The notes under the pieces are model-generated. The model was given only the letters and a program-made list of their open reading frames with translations. It was not told the origin of the DNA and did no database searches. 17,020 bases of DNA. Origin: Methylococcaceae bacterium (GTDB lineage Bacteria; Pseudomonadota; Gammaproteobacteria; Methylococcales; Methylococcaceae). Of this stretch, positions 1 to 7,436 are shown in pieces. Location: assembly GCA_012026715.1 (NCBI GenBank), contig VEPB01000540.1:1-17020 (forward strand), written 5' to 3'. Position 1 is the stretch's first letter. Each line of letters opens with the position of its first letter. The position numbers and the translations under genes were made by a program.

Positions 1-183
1 GTCCAGGGATTCCTCCACGGCGGCGTCGATGAAGCCGCAGGTGTTCACCACCACCAGGTCGGCGTCACGGTATTGTGGCACCAGGTCATAGCCTTCGGCG
101 CGGAGCTTGGTGAGGATGTGTTCGCTGTCGACCAGGGCCTTGGGGCAGCCGAGGCTGATGAAACCGATGCGGGGTGTGGTCAT
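1..183 (-). CDS. rimO: Ribosomal protein S12 methylthiotransferase RimO, 5' part only
   Basis: These are the first 61 codons of a radical-SAM methylthiotransferase that modifies the conserved Asp of ribosomal protein S12; the rest lies beyond the left edge. The translation starts MTTPRIGFISLGCPKALVDS and holds two of the three cysteines expected in the N-terminal MTTase (UPF0004) domain: C13 in the SLGCPKALVDSE motif and C49 in NTCGFID. These hold the auxiliary 4Fe-4S cluster in the family. The SLGCPKALVDS wording is characteristic of RimO rather than of its paralogue MiaB. The radical-SAM CxxxCxxC motif and TRAM domain are not visible. The ATG at 181-183 has no strong ribosome binding site, but it matches the usual N-terminus. 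It diverges from the Septu-like pair. Confidence 0.93.
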   Translation of the reverse strand, partial: MTTPRIGFISLGCPKALVDSEHILTKLRAEGYDLVPQYRDADLVVVNTCGFIDAAVEESLD

Positions 184-213
184 ATATAAGCAGTAAGGCA
201 AAATGGGTGCACG

Positions 214-243
214 ACAATAGAAGAAGCTGGATTGTCGAATCAA
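214..243 (-). promoter_or_regulatory. Candidate sigma-70 promoter for rimO
   Basis: Read on the minus strand there is a -35 like TTGATT (238-243) and a -10 like TATTGT (214-219), with an 18-bp spacer. Each matches 4 of 6 consensus bases. It would put the transcript start about 25 nt before the rimO ATG. This is pattern matching only. Confidence 0.3.
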
Positions 244-255
244 GACCAATCAGTC

Positions 256-264
256 TGGAATAAT
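256..264 (+). promoter_or_regulatory. Candidate extended -10 promoter for the Septu-like pair
   Basis: TGGAATAAT fits the extended -10 pattern TGnTATAAT with one mismatch. There is no good -35 at the normal distance. If used, it would give a leader of about 125 nt before the ATPase start at 396. The rest of the 184-395 gap shows no gene, no strong hairpin and no repeat that I could find. Confidence 0.25.
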
Positions 265-395
265 GCTCTGCGGGGGCAGGCAGCGTAAAGGCGATAGCGA
301 TGCTGGTTCACGACGACGTATCTGCCCAAGGCTGTCGGCAACCTTTGCTGATGGAGTCGCGATAAAATCAACGCCCTGCAACCCGGAGTTTCTCG

Positions 396-1709
396 ATGCG
401 GATTGATCGGCTTTACCTCAAGAACTTCAAAGGCTTTGCCGAGCGCGAATTCACCTTCACGCCGCAGTTCAACCTCCTGGTGGGCGTTAACGGGACCGGG
501 AAGACCACCGTGCTGGACGGTCTGTCAGTAGCTGTCGGCAGTTGGTTTCTAGGGCTGCGGGGTTATGACAGTCGCCATATCTTGCCCGACGAAGCTCGGT
601 TAGCCGCCCATAGCTTCGACAGCGAAATTCGGTTTGAGCAGCAGTTTCCGGTGATTGTGCGTGCCTCTGGAAAAGTGACGATCCTCGAGAACAGGACGTG
701 GGAGCGGACTCTCACGGGCAGGTCGGGTCGAACTACGACGCAAGGTGCCCGTCAGGTAAAGGAAATTGCGGCGACAAGTGACCGGTTAGTACGTGAGGGT
801 AAGGATTTGGACCTTCCGTTGATCTCTTACTACGGCACCGGTCGATTGTGGCTTGAACCTCGGCAGGCCAAGCAGGACGCTCAGGTGAAGAATCCGGAAA
901 AACTGGTGTCGCAAGCCGAGCTTTCGCGATTGGATGCATACCGGACCAGCGTCGATCCACGGCTTTCCGTACGTGATCTTATGCGCTGGATTGCCCGGCA
1001 GTCCTGGATCAGCTATCAGCAGGGTCGCGAGTCCACGGTATTCCAAGCGGTTAAATCTGCCCTCGTCGGTTGTGTCGAGGGGGCCGAAAATCTGTACTTC
1101 GATCCTCACCGGGGCGAAGTCGTTGTCGTTATTGCCGACCAGGGCGCCCAACCCTTCATGAATCTGAGCGATGGCCAGCGCAGCATGTTGGCCCTGGTCG
1201 GTGATCTCGCGCAGAAGGCCGCAAAATTGAATCCACAGTTCGGCGACAAGGTGTTGGAGGAGACCTCGGGTGTTGTGCTGATCGACGAACTGGACTTGCA
1301 CCTGCACCCGCGCTGGCAGCGCCGCGTCATCGAGGATTTGCGGCGTACCTTCCCCAAGATGCAATTTATTTGCACAACCCATTCGCCCTTTCTCATCCAG
1401 TCTCTGCGTTCCGGCGAGGAATTGATCATGCTGGAGGGTCAGCCGACGGCGCAGCTCGGCAATCTGACGCTGGAAGAGATTGCGCGGGGCATCATGGGTA
1501 TACCGAACCCCGACGTGAGCCAGCGCTACGAAGCAATGAGGCAAGCGGCACGGGATTATCTGGAGACGCTGGATCTGGCCGCGGCGGGCCCTGATGCGAA
1601 ACTTGCCGCGTTCAAGCAGCGCCTGTCCGACACGATCGCGCCTTTTGCCGACAACCCGGCATTTCAGGCGTTTCTGGAGATGAAACGAGCCGCAAAGCTC
1701 GGAGAGTAA
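396..1709 (+). CDS. ptuA: Septu PtuA-like AAA/SMC-type ATPase
   Basis: This 437-residue protein has the N-terminal LKNFKGF...FNLLVGVNGTGKTT start of RecF/SMC-like AAA ATPases. Walker A is GVNGTGKT (30-37), the ABC signature-like LSDGQR begins at 257, Walker B and D-loop are LIDELDLHLHP (295-305), and the switch histidine is H329 in TTHSPF. No Toprim/OLD nuclease domain follows, which argues against GajA or OLD proteins. The ATG has GGAG seven bases upstream. The HNH gene starts three bases after the stop, and the ATPase plus HNH pair is the architecture of Septu PtuA/PtuB. In studied Septu systems PtuA forms an oligomer that carries PtuB and controls its nuclease; that role here is inferred. 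It could instead be a PtuA from a decayed retron, but no reverse transcriptase is present. Confidence 0.8.
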   Translation: MRIDRLYLKNFKGFAEREFTFTPQFNLLVGVNGTGKTTVLDGLSVAVGSWFLGLRGYDSRHILPDEARLAAHSFDSEIRFEQQFPVIVRASGKVTILENRTWERTLTGRSGRTTTQGARQVKEIAATSDRLVREGKDLDLPLISYYGTGRLWLEPRQAKQDAQVKNPEKLVSQAELSRLDAYRTSVDPRLSVRDLMRWIARQSWISYQQGRESTVFQAVKSALVGCVEGAENLYFDPHRGEVVVVIADQGAQPFMNLSDGQRSMLALVGDLAQKAAKLNPQFGDKVLEETSGVVLIDELDLHLHPRWQRRVIEDLRRTFPKMQFICTTHSPFLIQSLRSGEELIMLEGQPTAQLGNLTLEEIARGIMGIPNPDVSQRYEAMRQAARDYLETLDLAAAGPDAKLAAFKQRLSDTIAPFADNPAFQAFLEMKRAAKLGE

Positions 1710-1712
1710 GCT

Positions 1713-2447
1713 GTGCGTCCGGTCAGGAGAGGGCCGTCGCCGGTTACCAAGGATTTCGACGATTACACCAAGGCCTTGCCCGATTTGATCGCGCGCATTG
1801 GCCGATACTGCAGCTATTGCGAACGTCCCATACTCACTCAGCTCGCTGTCGAACACATCCAGCCCAAGAGTCTGCCCCACTATGAACACTTGCGGGGGCG
1901 TTGGGAGAATTTTCTGCTCAGCTGCGTCAACTGCAACTCCACCAAAAAGGACAAGGATGTTCAATTGTCCGCGATTCTATTGCCTGATCGGGATAATACC
2001 TTCGCTGCTTTTACCTACCGGGCTGATGGCAGCATAGTCCCGGCTGCGGGGTTAGCCGATCCGGTCAAACAGCAAGCACAAGACACGCTGGCGCTGACTG
2101 GCTTGGAGAAGCGCCCCGCCGATGCACTGGATGAGAACGGCAAACGTGTCGCCATCGACCGTGTTTCCCGACGTATGGAGGTTTGGGCCATTACGGAGGA
2201 TGTACGGGCGGATTTGTTGGCTGATACCGACAACGCGGCGCTTCAGAGAGCAGCCATCCGTACGGCGCAGGCAAGCGGCTTTTTCAGTATCTGGATGAAG
2301 GTGTTCGAAGGCGAACCGGCGATGCGGAATCGGTTGATTGATGCGTTTGGGGGTACCCGCGCAAGCGGCTGTTTTGATGCCGCGACCGGCGCGAGCGTCT
2401 CGCCGGCACCGAATCCTGATGGGCTGCCGGATGGCGGGAAAATCTGA
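1713..2447 (+). CDS. ptuB: Septu PtuB-like HNH nuclease
   Basis: This 244-residue protein has a zinc-stabilised HNH fold near its N-terminus: C33-x2-C36 (YCSYCER), the catalytic-type H48 in VEHIQPKS, N66 in WENFLLSC, and a second zinc pair C71-x2-C74 (CVNCNSTK). The pattern matches the TIGR02646/PtuB-type HNH proteins that accompany PtuA-like ATPases. It is expected to cut nucleic acid when released or activated by the ATPase. The GTG start lies three bases after the ATPase stop, and the ribosome binding site GGAGAG (1701-1706) is inside the end of the upstream gene, so translation is probably coupled. Residues after about 90 match nothing I recognise. The last 35 or so are rich in Gly, Ala, Ser and Pro and look disordered. 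Confidence 0.8.
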   Translation: MRPVRRGPSPVTKDFDDYTKALPDLIARIGRYCSYCERPILTQLAVEHIQPKSLPHYEHLRGRWENFLLSCVNCNSTKKDKDVQLSAILLPDRDNTFAAFTYRADGSIVPAAGLADPVKQQAQDTLALTGLEKRPADALDENGKRVAIDRVSRRMEVWAITEDVRADLLADTDNAALQRAAIRTAQASGFFSIWMKVFEGEPAMRNRLIDAFGGTRASGCFDAATGASVSPAPNPDGLPDGGKI

Positions 2448-2473
2448 TCCACCGATTCTCCGCTGGACTCCCT

Positions 2474-3004
2474 CTATGGATTAAGGTACCGATTCTTCAA
2501 CCGCACATACCCATCCCTGGAGAACTCCAGAAACTCCAGTTCCGATTCCTTCAAGGGGCGCGACGGTTTGGCGGGCGAGCCGACATAGAGGTGGCCGCTT
2601 GCCAGGCGCTTGCCCGGCGGCACCAGGCTGCCGGCGCCCAGCATGACCCGGTCTTCCAGGATGGCACCGTCCATGACGATCGCACCGGTACCGATCAGGC
2701 ACAGGTCGCTGATCTGGCAGCCGTGCAGTACGGCGCGGTGGCCGACGGTGACTCCCGCGCCGATGATGAGCGGATGGCCGTTTTCGTTGTAGCGGCTGCG
2801 CTGGGTGACGTGGAGCACGCAGCCGTCCTGGACGTTGGTGGCGGCGCCAATGCGGATCCGGTGGACATCGCCGCGGACCACGGTCATGGGCCAGATGGAC
2901 GCGTCGTCGGCCAGCTCCACGTCGCCGATGACCAGGGCGGTGTCGTCCACGTAGACGCCGTTGCCGAGGGTCGGATGGATGTCGCCGTATGCTCTGAGGG
3001 TCAC
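2474..3004 (-). CDS. Gamma-class carbonic anhydrase-like hexapeptide-repeat protein
   Basis: This 176-residue protein folds as a left-handed beta-helix made of hexapeptide repeats (GDVELADDASIWPMTVVRGD and following). The three metal-ligand histidines of the gamma-carbonic anhydrase family are in place: H65 (LHVTQ), H89 (VGHRA) and H94 (LHGC). It belongs with the YrdA/CaiE/PaaY group. Family members bind zinc or iron, but many show weak or no CO2 hydration, so the activity is open. The start is GTG at 3002-3004: an in-frame stop lies just upstream, and the N-terminus TLRAYGDIHPTLG aligns with relatives. No clear ribosome binding site is seen. Its 3' end faces the HNH gene, 26 bp away, with no obvious terminator between. 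It diverges from lemA, with a 53-bp gap. Confidence 0.88.
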   Translation of the reverse strand: MTLRAYGDIHPTLGNGVYVDDTALVIGDVELADDASIWPMTVVRGDVHRIRIGAATNVQDGCVLHVTQRSRYNENGHPLIIGAGVTVGHRAVLHGCQISDLCLIGTGAIVMDGAILEDRVMLGAGSLVPPGKRLASGHLYVGSPAKPSRPLKESELEFLEFSRDGYVRLKNRYLNP

Positions 3005-3023
3005 GCGGGTCGGGGTCTATACT
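2994..3023 (+). promoter_or_regulatory. Candidate promoter for lemA
   Basis: A good -10 (TATACT, 3018-3023, 5 of 6) sits 34 bp before the lemA ATG. The best -35 is weak (CTGAGG, 2994-2999) with an 18-bp spacer, and it overlaps the start of the divergent carbonic anhydrase-like gene. Confidence 0.3.
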
Positions 3024-3057
3024 GTTCGGGTCATTGCTTCCTTGCGAGGAAATCGTC

Positions 3058-3630
3058 ATGAGCGTCGCCGGATTCGTCGGCTTCGGCAGCATCGTCGTGC
3101 TGCTGCTTTACCTCATCCTGATCTATAACCGGCTGGTCAATCTCAAGCATGATACCGCAAAAGCCTGGTCCAACATCGACGTGCTGCTGAAGCAGCGCCA
3201 CGACGAGTTGCCCAAATTGGTGGAGACCTGCAAGCAGTACATGCAGCATGAACGGGAGACGCTGGAACGGGTGATGCAGGCGCGGGCCGGCGTGTTTGCG
3301 GCGCAGCAGGCCAGTGATCTGGGCTCCCTCGGCAAGGCCGAAGGCCAGCTGCGGCAGGGACTGACGGCTCTGTTCGCGACGGCGGAGTCCTATCCGGACC
3401 TCAAGGCGGACCAGTCCTTCCGCCATCTGGAGGCGCGCATTACCGGCCTGGAGAATGCCATCGCCGACCGCCGCGAGTTCTACAACGAGACCGTCAACAA
3501 CAACAATGTCCGGCTGGAGGAGTTTCCCGACGTGATCGTCGGCCGGCTGTTCGGTTTCAAGCCTTTCCATTTGCTGGAATTCAGCGAACAGGAAAAGGCC
3601 GATGTCGATCTTCAGGCGCTGTTCCGCTGA
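3058..3630 (+). CDS. lemA: LemA family membrane-anchored protein
   Basis: This 190-residue protein begins with one hydrophobic segment (about 5-23, GFVGFGSIVVLLLYLILI) and continues with the family signature YNRLVNLKHDTAKAWSNIDV and a long helical-bundle domain. It ends at the typical FNxxxF-type region (FSEQEKADVDLQALF). LemA proteins are inner-membrane proteins with a helical periplasmic domain; their molecular role is not settled. I chose the ATG at 3058 because GAGGA lies seven bases upstream and the protein then starts directly before the membrane segment. A TTG eight codons earlier is less likely. The next gene, a GIDE-like membrane protein, starts six bases after the stop, a pairing common in proteobacteria. 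Confidence 0.9.
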   Translation: MSVAGFVGFGSIVVLLLYLILIYNRLVNLKHDTAKAWSNIDVLLKQRHDELPKLVETCKQYMQHERETLERVMQARAGVFAAQQASDLGSLGKAEGQLRQGLTALFATAESYPDLKADQSFRHLEARITGLENAIADRREFYNETVNNNNVRLEEFPDVIVGRLFGFKPFHLLEFSEQEKADVDLQALFR

Positions 3631-3636
3631 TCGTTC

Positions 3637-4587
3637 GTGGCGCTGCTCGATTCCACCGCTCATCTGCTTCGGCTCGCCTCGCCCGGCGGGTTCTGGACCA
3701 CTGCCGTGTTGCTGGGAGCGGCGGCGTTGGCCCTGCTGTACCTGGCCTTTCGCGCGCTGCGGCGCTCGCGCATGATGGAAGACCTGCCCACCTCCAAGCT
3801 GCGCTCGGCTGCTCAAGGTTATGTGGAACTGGAGGGCTGGGCGCGGCTGATGCCGGGGGAGCCGATCATCGCGCCATTGAGCGGCTTGTCCTGCGCCTGG
3901 TACCGTTATCGCGTGGAGCGCCGGGACCAGAGCCTCGACCCGAACGACCGGAGAAGTTCGGATTGGCACACCGTGGAAAAGGGCGTCAGCGAGGCGATCT
4001 TCCTCCTGGAAGATGGGACCGGCCGCTGCATCGTCGATCCGGAAGGCGCCGAGGTCACGCCGTCAGTGCGGCTGTGCTGGCGCGGCCAGACCGAGCGGCC
4101 CGGCACCGCGCCGCTGGAAACCGGCTTCATCGACCGGTTTCTGGCTTCCGGTCCCTACCGCTATACCGAGGAGCGCATTCACGAGCGCGACCATCTTTAC
4201 GCGCTGGGGCAGTTCGTCGGGCTGGGCGATGCGGAGGCGGCGAACTTTTCCGAGGAAGTCAGGGATATCCTGGCGACCTGGAAACGCGATCAGCCGGCTT
4301 TGTTGCGGCGGTTCGACGCCAACGGGGACGGCCGCATCGACCTGGCGGAGTGGGAACAGGCCCGTGACGCCGCCGAGCGGGAGGCCATGCAGCGACGCCG
4401 GGATCAACCGCCGCCACCGGAGTTCAATCTGCTGAAGCGTTCGCCTTACGGCAAGCCGTTCGTGCTTTCCACCGTTTCCCAGCAGCGGCTGATCCTCCGC
4501 AACCGGCGCTGGTTCGCGGTGTTTCTGGTCGGGGCTGTTGGGTTGGCTGGAGCTCTGGCGTGGGCGATTGCCGTGCGGTTGGCCTGA
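3637..4587 (+). CDS. GIDE-domain-like membrane protein with an EF-hand
   Basis: This 316-residue protein has two predicted membrane helices, about 20-40 and 293-313. Between them, residues 45-200 resemble the GIDE (MUL1/E3-ligase-like) domain of bacterial LemA partners: PTSKLRSAAQGYVELEGWA, then LSGLSCAWYRYRVE, then FLLEDGTGRCIVDPEGA. There is no RING finger, so ubiquitin-ligase activity is not implied. Residues 227-238 form a textbook EF-hand loop (DANGDGRIDLAE) with acidic or Asn residues at 1, 3, 5, 9 and 12, Gly at 6 and Ile at 8, so calcium binding is likely. Translation starts at GTG 3637, six bases after lemA, without its own ribosome binding site, so it is probably coupled to lemA. 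The 3' end converges with the next gene, 10 bp away. Confidence 0.8.
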   Translation: MALLDSTAHLLRLASPGGFWTTAVLLGAAALALLYLAFRALRRSRMMEDLPTSKLRSAAQGYVELEGWARLMPGEPIIAPLSGLSCAWYRYRVERRDQSLDPNDRRSSDWHTVEKGVSEAIFLLEDGTGRCIVDPEGAEVTPSVRLCWRGQTERPGTAPLETGFIDRFLASGPYRYTEERIHERDHLYALGQFVGLGDAEAANFSEEVRDILATWKRDQPALLRRFDANGDGRIDLAEWEQARDAAEREAMQRRRDQPPPPEFNLLKRSPYGKPFVLSTVSQQRLILRNRRWFAVFLVGAVGLAGALAWAIAVRLA

Positions 4588-4597
4588 GTTCGCCAGA

Positions 4598-5416
4598 TCA
4601 GGGCGTCAGTCCCGCCAGCACTTTGGCCATATCCACCCGGTCCCGGTAGACGACGAAGGCCGAAACGTCGCGCCGTTCCGCCATGGCCACCAGGCCGATG
4701 CCTTTGGCGAGGAAGCGGTACTGGACATCGGAAACCGCGGCGGGGCCGATCTCGCCGTTGAAATCGGCTTTCAGCAAAATGGTGTCGAACTGTCCGGCCG
4801 GGACCCGAACCCGGTAATCGCCGAGGTGGCGCAGGGAGACTTTTAGCTTGCCCTGGTGCTGGACGAGGTCCGGATGCTCCCGGTCCAGTACCTGGACCGC
4901 CATGTCCAGCACGGTTTCGCCGCCGGCCTGAAGCCCTGCCGGTAGAAACGGTTCGGCCGGGCTGTAGCGCGTGAGGGCATTGGTGTGACGGTCCTCGATG
5001 CCCGCCATGACCAGGCTGCGGTCATCCAGCAGGCGCAATATGCCGGTTTCGTCCCGGCTCAGCTGGTAACTCCAGGCCTCCGCCCCCAGTGGCGAGGCGC
5101 GATGGGTTTCCAGGTTTCCGGTGTCCTCTCCCCGCAGGATGCGGAATCTGCCGGTTGTGGCACGGTAGGGAAGAAATTCGGCCGGATCGGTGATCGGGGA
5201 CGCCGGCAGGGCGGTATCGAGCAGACCGGGGCCCAATGCGGACTCGATGGCGCTGCGGTCTTCCAGCGAGACCAGGGACGCCGCTGCCTCGGTCGGCTGC
5301 GCGGGAACTTCGGCTGCCGCCAGCCAAAGAGCCAACGGCAGGCAGTGGATCGGCCGCAGCTGCGGACCGCGAGGCAGGGTTTCAGGCCGCGATGCCGTTG
5401 TGGCGCAGCAGCGCAT
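4598..5416 (-). CDS. Exported hypothetical protein, DUF3108-like
   Basis: About 272 residues if it starts at the ATG 5414-5416, which lies inside the last codons of prlC (35-bp overlap in another frame). A shorter start, TTG at 5333-5335, gives 245 residues. The N-terminal region contains a hydrophobic stretch (CLPLALWLAAAEVPAQ) that looks like a signal peptide, so the product is probably periplasmic. The C-terminal half (LKVSLRHLGDYRVRVPAGQFDTILL, then YRFLAKGIGLVAM) resembles DUF3108-type beta-rich envelope proteins with the 'VPAG-F-T' and 'GIGLV' landmarks. No catalytic motif is seen. It is the last gene of the minus-strand run after the HDOD gene and prlC. Neither candidate start has a convincing ribosome binding site; coupling to prlC may serve instead. 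Confidence 0.65.
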   Translation of the reverse strand: MRCCATTASRPETLPRGPQLRPIHCLPLALWLAAAEVPAQPTEAAASLVSLEDRSAIESALGPGLLDTALPASPITDPAEFLPYRATTGRFRILRGEDTGNLETHRASPLGAEAWSYQLSRDETGILRLLDDRSLVMAGIEDRHTNALTRYSPAEPFLPAGLQAGGETVLDMAVQVLDREHPDLVQHQGKLKVSLRHLGDYRVRVPAGQFDTILLKADFNGEIGPAAVSDVQYRFLAKGIGLVAMAERRDVSAFVVYRDRVDMAKVLAGLTP

Positions 5417-7421
5417 CGATTTGCGGTTCGCGGCCGCGGAAGTCGACGAACAAGTCCATGGCCTTGACGCTGCCGCCCTTCTCCAGGATTTTTTCCATGA
5501 AGGCACGGCCGGTCTGGGGATCGAACACGCCGTTTTCCTCGAACATCGAGTACGCGTCGCTGCTCAGGACTTCCGCCCACTTGTAGCTGTAGTAGCCGGC
5601 CGCGTAGCCGCCCGCGAAGATATGGGCGAAGCTGTGGGCGAAGCGGTTGAAGTCCGGTGGCTCGATCACTGCGGTTTGCTTGCGCACCTCGTCCAGCACG
5701 GCATAGATGCGCCCGCCCCGCTCCGGTAGATAGTCGCGGTGGATGCGGAAATCGAACAGGCTGAATTCCAACTGCCGCACCATGGCCATGCCCGACTGGA
5801 AATTGCGGGCCGCGGTCATCTTGTTGAACAGATCGTCGGGCAACGGTTCACCGCTCTGGTAATGGCCCGACAGCAGATCCAGCGCCTCCCGTTCCCAGCA
5901 GAAGTTCTCCATGAACTGGCTGGGCAGTTCCACCGCATCCCACTCGACCCCGTTGATGCCGGAAACGCCCAGGTAATCGACCCGGGTCAGCATGTGGTGG
6001 AGGCCGTGGCCGAATTCGTGGAACAGGGTCAGCACCTCGTCGTGGCGCAACAGAGACGGATCGTCGCCCACCGGCGGGGTGAAATTGCAGGTGAGGAAGG
6101 CCACCGGGGTCTGCACGCCGGTTTTGGTGCGGCGCCGGCTGATGCAGTCATCCATCCAGGCGCCGCCCCGCTTGCGGGGGCGGGCGTAAAGGTCGAGGTA
6201 AAAGCATCCGCGCAGTTCGCCCTCGGGGTCGTGGATCTGGTAGAAGCGGACGTCGGGATGCCACACGTCCACCCCCTCCTTCTCTTCGATATGCAGCCCG
6301 TACAGCTTTTCGGTGACCGCGAACATGCCGGCGACCACCCGCGGCGCCGGGAAGTAGGGCTTGACCTCTTCTTCGGAGAGGGTGAAGGCGCGTTGCTTCA
6401 GCTTCTCGGAGTAATAGGCGAGGTCCCAGCTCTCCAGCTTCTTGAGTCCGTGGTGCTGGCGGGCATAGCCCTGGAGTTCGGCGAAATCCTTGCGGGCCAC
6501 CGGAAGCGAGCGCCGCGACAGATCCTGGAGGAATTCCATCACCGAGTCGGTGAAGCGGGCCATCTTCGCCGCCAGGGACAGTTCCGCGAAATTGGCGAAG
6601 CCCAGCAATCGGGCTTCCTCATGGCGCAGCGCCAGGATGCGCTCCATGACCTCGCCGTTGTCCCATTGCCTGGGATTGGGACCCCGCTCCGAGGCGCGGG
6701 TGCAGTAGGCCCAGTACAACTCGCGGCGCAGGTCGCGGTCGTCGGCATAGGTCATGACGGCAATGTAGGAGGGAAACTCCAGGGTAAACACCCACCCTGG
6801 CAGGTCCTTGGATTCAGCCGTTTGCCGGGCCAGATTGAGGGCGGTCTCGGGGATACCGGCCAACAGACTGGGGTCGATGATATGTTTGAACCAGCCCTGG
6901 GTAGCGTCCATCAGATTGTCCTGGAAACGGCTGCCCAGGTTCGACAGTTCCAGCGCGATTTCCTTGTATCGCGCCTTCTGCTCGGGCGGCAGCGCGACTC
7001 CCGACAGTCGGAAGTCTCGCAGGGTGTCTTCGATGTTCTTGCGTTGGGCCTGGTCGAGATGCCGGAACTCCCCGCTTTCCGCCAGCGCCTGGTAGGCCTG
7101 GAACAGGGCTTCGTTCTGGCCCAGTTCGGTGCGATATTCGCTGAGCAGCGGCAGGCAGCCGTTATAGGCTTCCCGCAGTTCATCGGAATTGGCCACCGAA
7201 TTGAAGTGGCTCACCGGCGACCAGGCCTTGTGCAGCCGGTCCTCCAGCTCTTCCATCGGGGCCACCAGCGTTTCCCAGGCGTAGGGTCCGCCGCTTTCCA
7301 GCAGGGCCGCGACCGCCTTGCGGTTGTCGTCCACGATCTGCCGGATGGCCGGAACGGCATGCTCCGGCTGGATGTGGGAAAACGGCGGCAGGTCGTAGGG
7401 TTCCAGCAACGGGTTGGACAT
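5382..7421 (-). CDS. prlC: Oligopeptidase A, M3 family zinc metallopeptidase
   Basis: This 679-residue cytosolic peptidase is essentially the length of E. coli OpdA/PrlC. The zinc motif HEFGH is at 468-472, and the third ligand is E498 in VEWDAVELPSQ, 26 residues after H472, as in thimet oligopeptidase-type enzymes. The N-terminus (NPLLEPYDLPPFSHIQPEHAVPAI) and C-terminus (AGGYAAGYYSYKWAEVLSSDAYSMF) also match the family. It degrades short peptides left by ATP-dependent proteases and cleaved signal peptides. It starts 15 bp after the HDOD gene stop, and its end overlaps the likely start of a DUF3108-like gene, so the three probably share a transcript. The ribosome binding site is weak. Confidence 0.95.
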   Translation of the reverse strand: MSNPLLEPYDLPPFSHIQPEHAVPAIRQIVDDNRKAVAALLESGGPYAWETLVAPMEELEDRLHKAWSPVSHFNSVANSDELREAYNGCLPLLSEYRTELGQNEALFQAYQALAESGEFRHLDQAQRKNIEDTLRDFRLSGVALPPEQKARYKEIALELSNLGSRFQDNLMDATQGWFKHIIDPSLLAGIPETALNLARQTAESKDLPGWVFTLEFPSYIAVMTYADDRDLRRELYWAYCTRASERGPNPRQWDNGEVMERILALRHEEARLLGFANFAELSLAAKMARFTDSVMEFLQDLSRRSLPVARKDFAELQGYARQHHGLKKLESWDLAYYSEKLKQRAFTLSEEEVKPYFPAPRVVAGMFAVTEKLYGLHIEEKEGVDVWHPDVRFYQIHDPEGELRGCFYLDLYARPRKRGGAWMDDCISRRRTKTGVQTPVAFLTCNFTPPVGDDPSLLRHDEVLTLFHEFGHGLHHMLTRVDYLGVSGINGVEWDAVELPSQFMENFCWEREALDLLSGHYQSGEPLPDDLFNKMTAARNFQSGMAMVRQLEFSLFDFRIHRDYLPERGGRIYAVLDEVRKQTAVIEPPDFNRFAHSFAHIFAGGYAAGYYSYKWAEVLSSDAYSMFEENGVFDPQTGRAFMEKILEKGGSVKAMDLFVDFRGREPQIDALLRHNGIAA

Positions 7422-7436
7422 GGGTGGCTTGCGGGT

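Noticed and set aside
396..1709. Gabija GajA or OLD-family nuclease
   Set aside because: No Toprim domain follows the ATPase, and the partner is an HNH protein rather than a UvrD-like helicase.
396..2447. Retron of the Ec78 type
   Set aside because: It shares PtuA and PtuB, but there is no reverse transcriptase, and the 212-bp gap upstream is too short for one.
3637..4587. E3 ubiquitin ligase activity for the GIDE-like protein
   Set aside because: The domain name comes from eukaryotic relatives; no RING finger is present.
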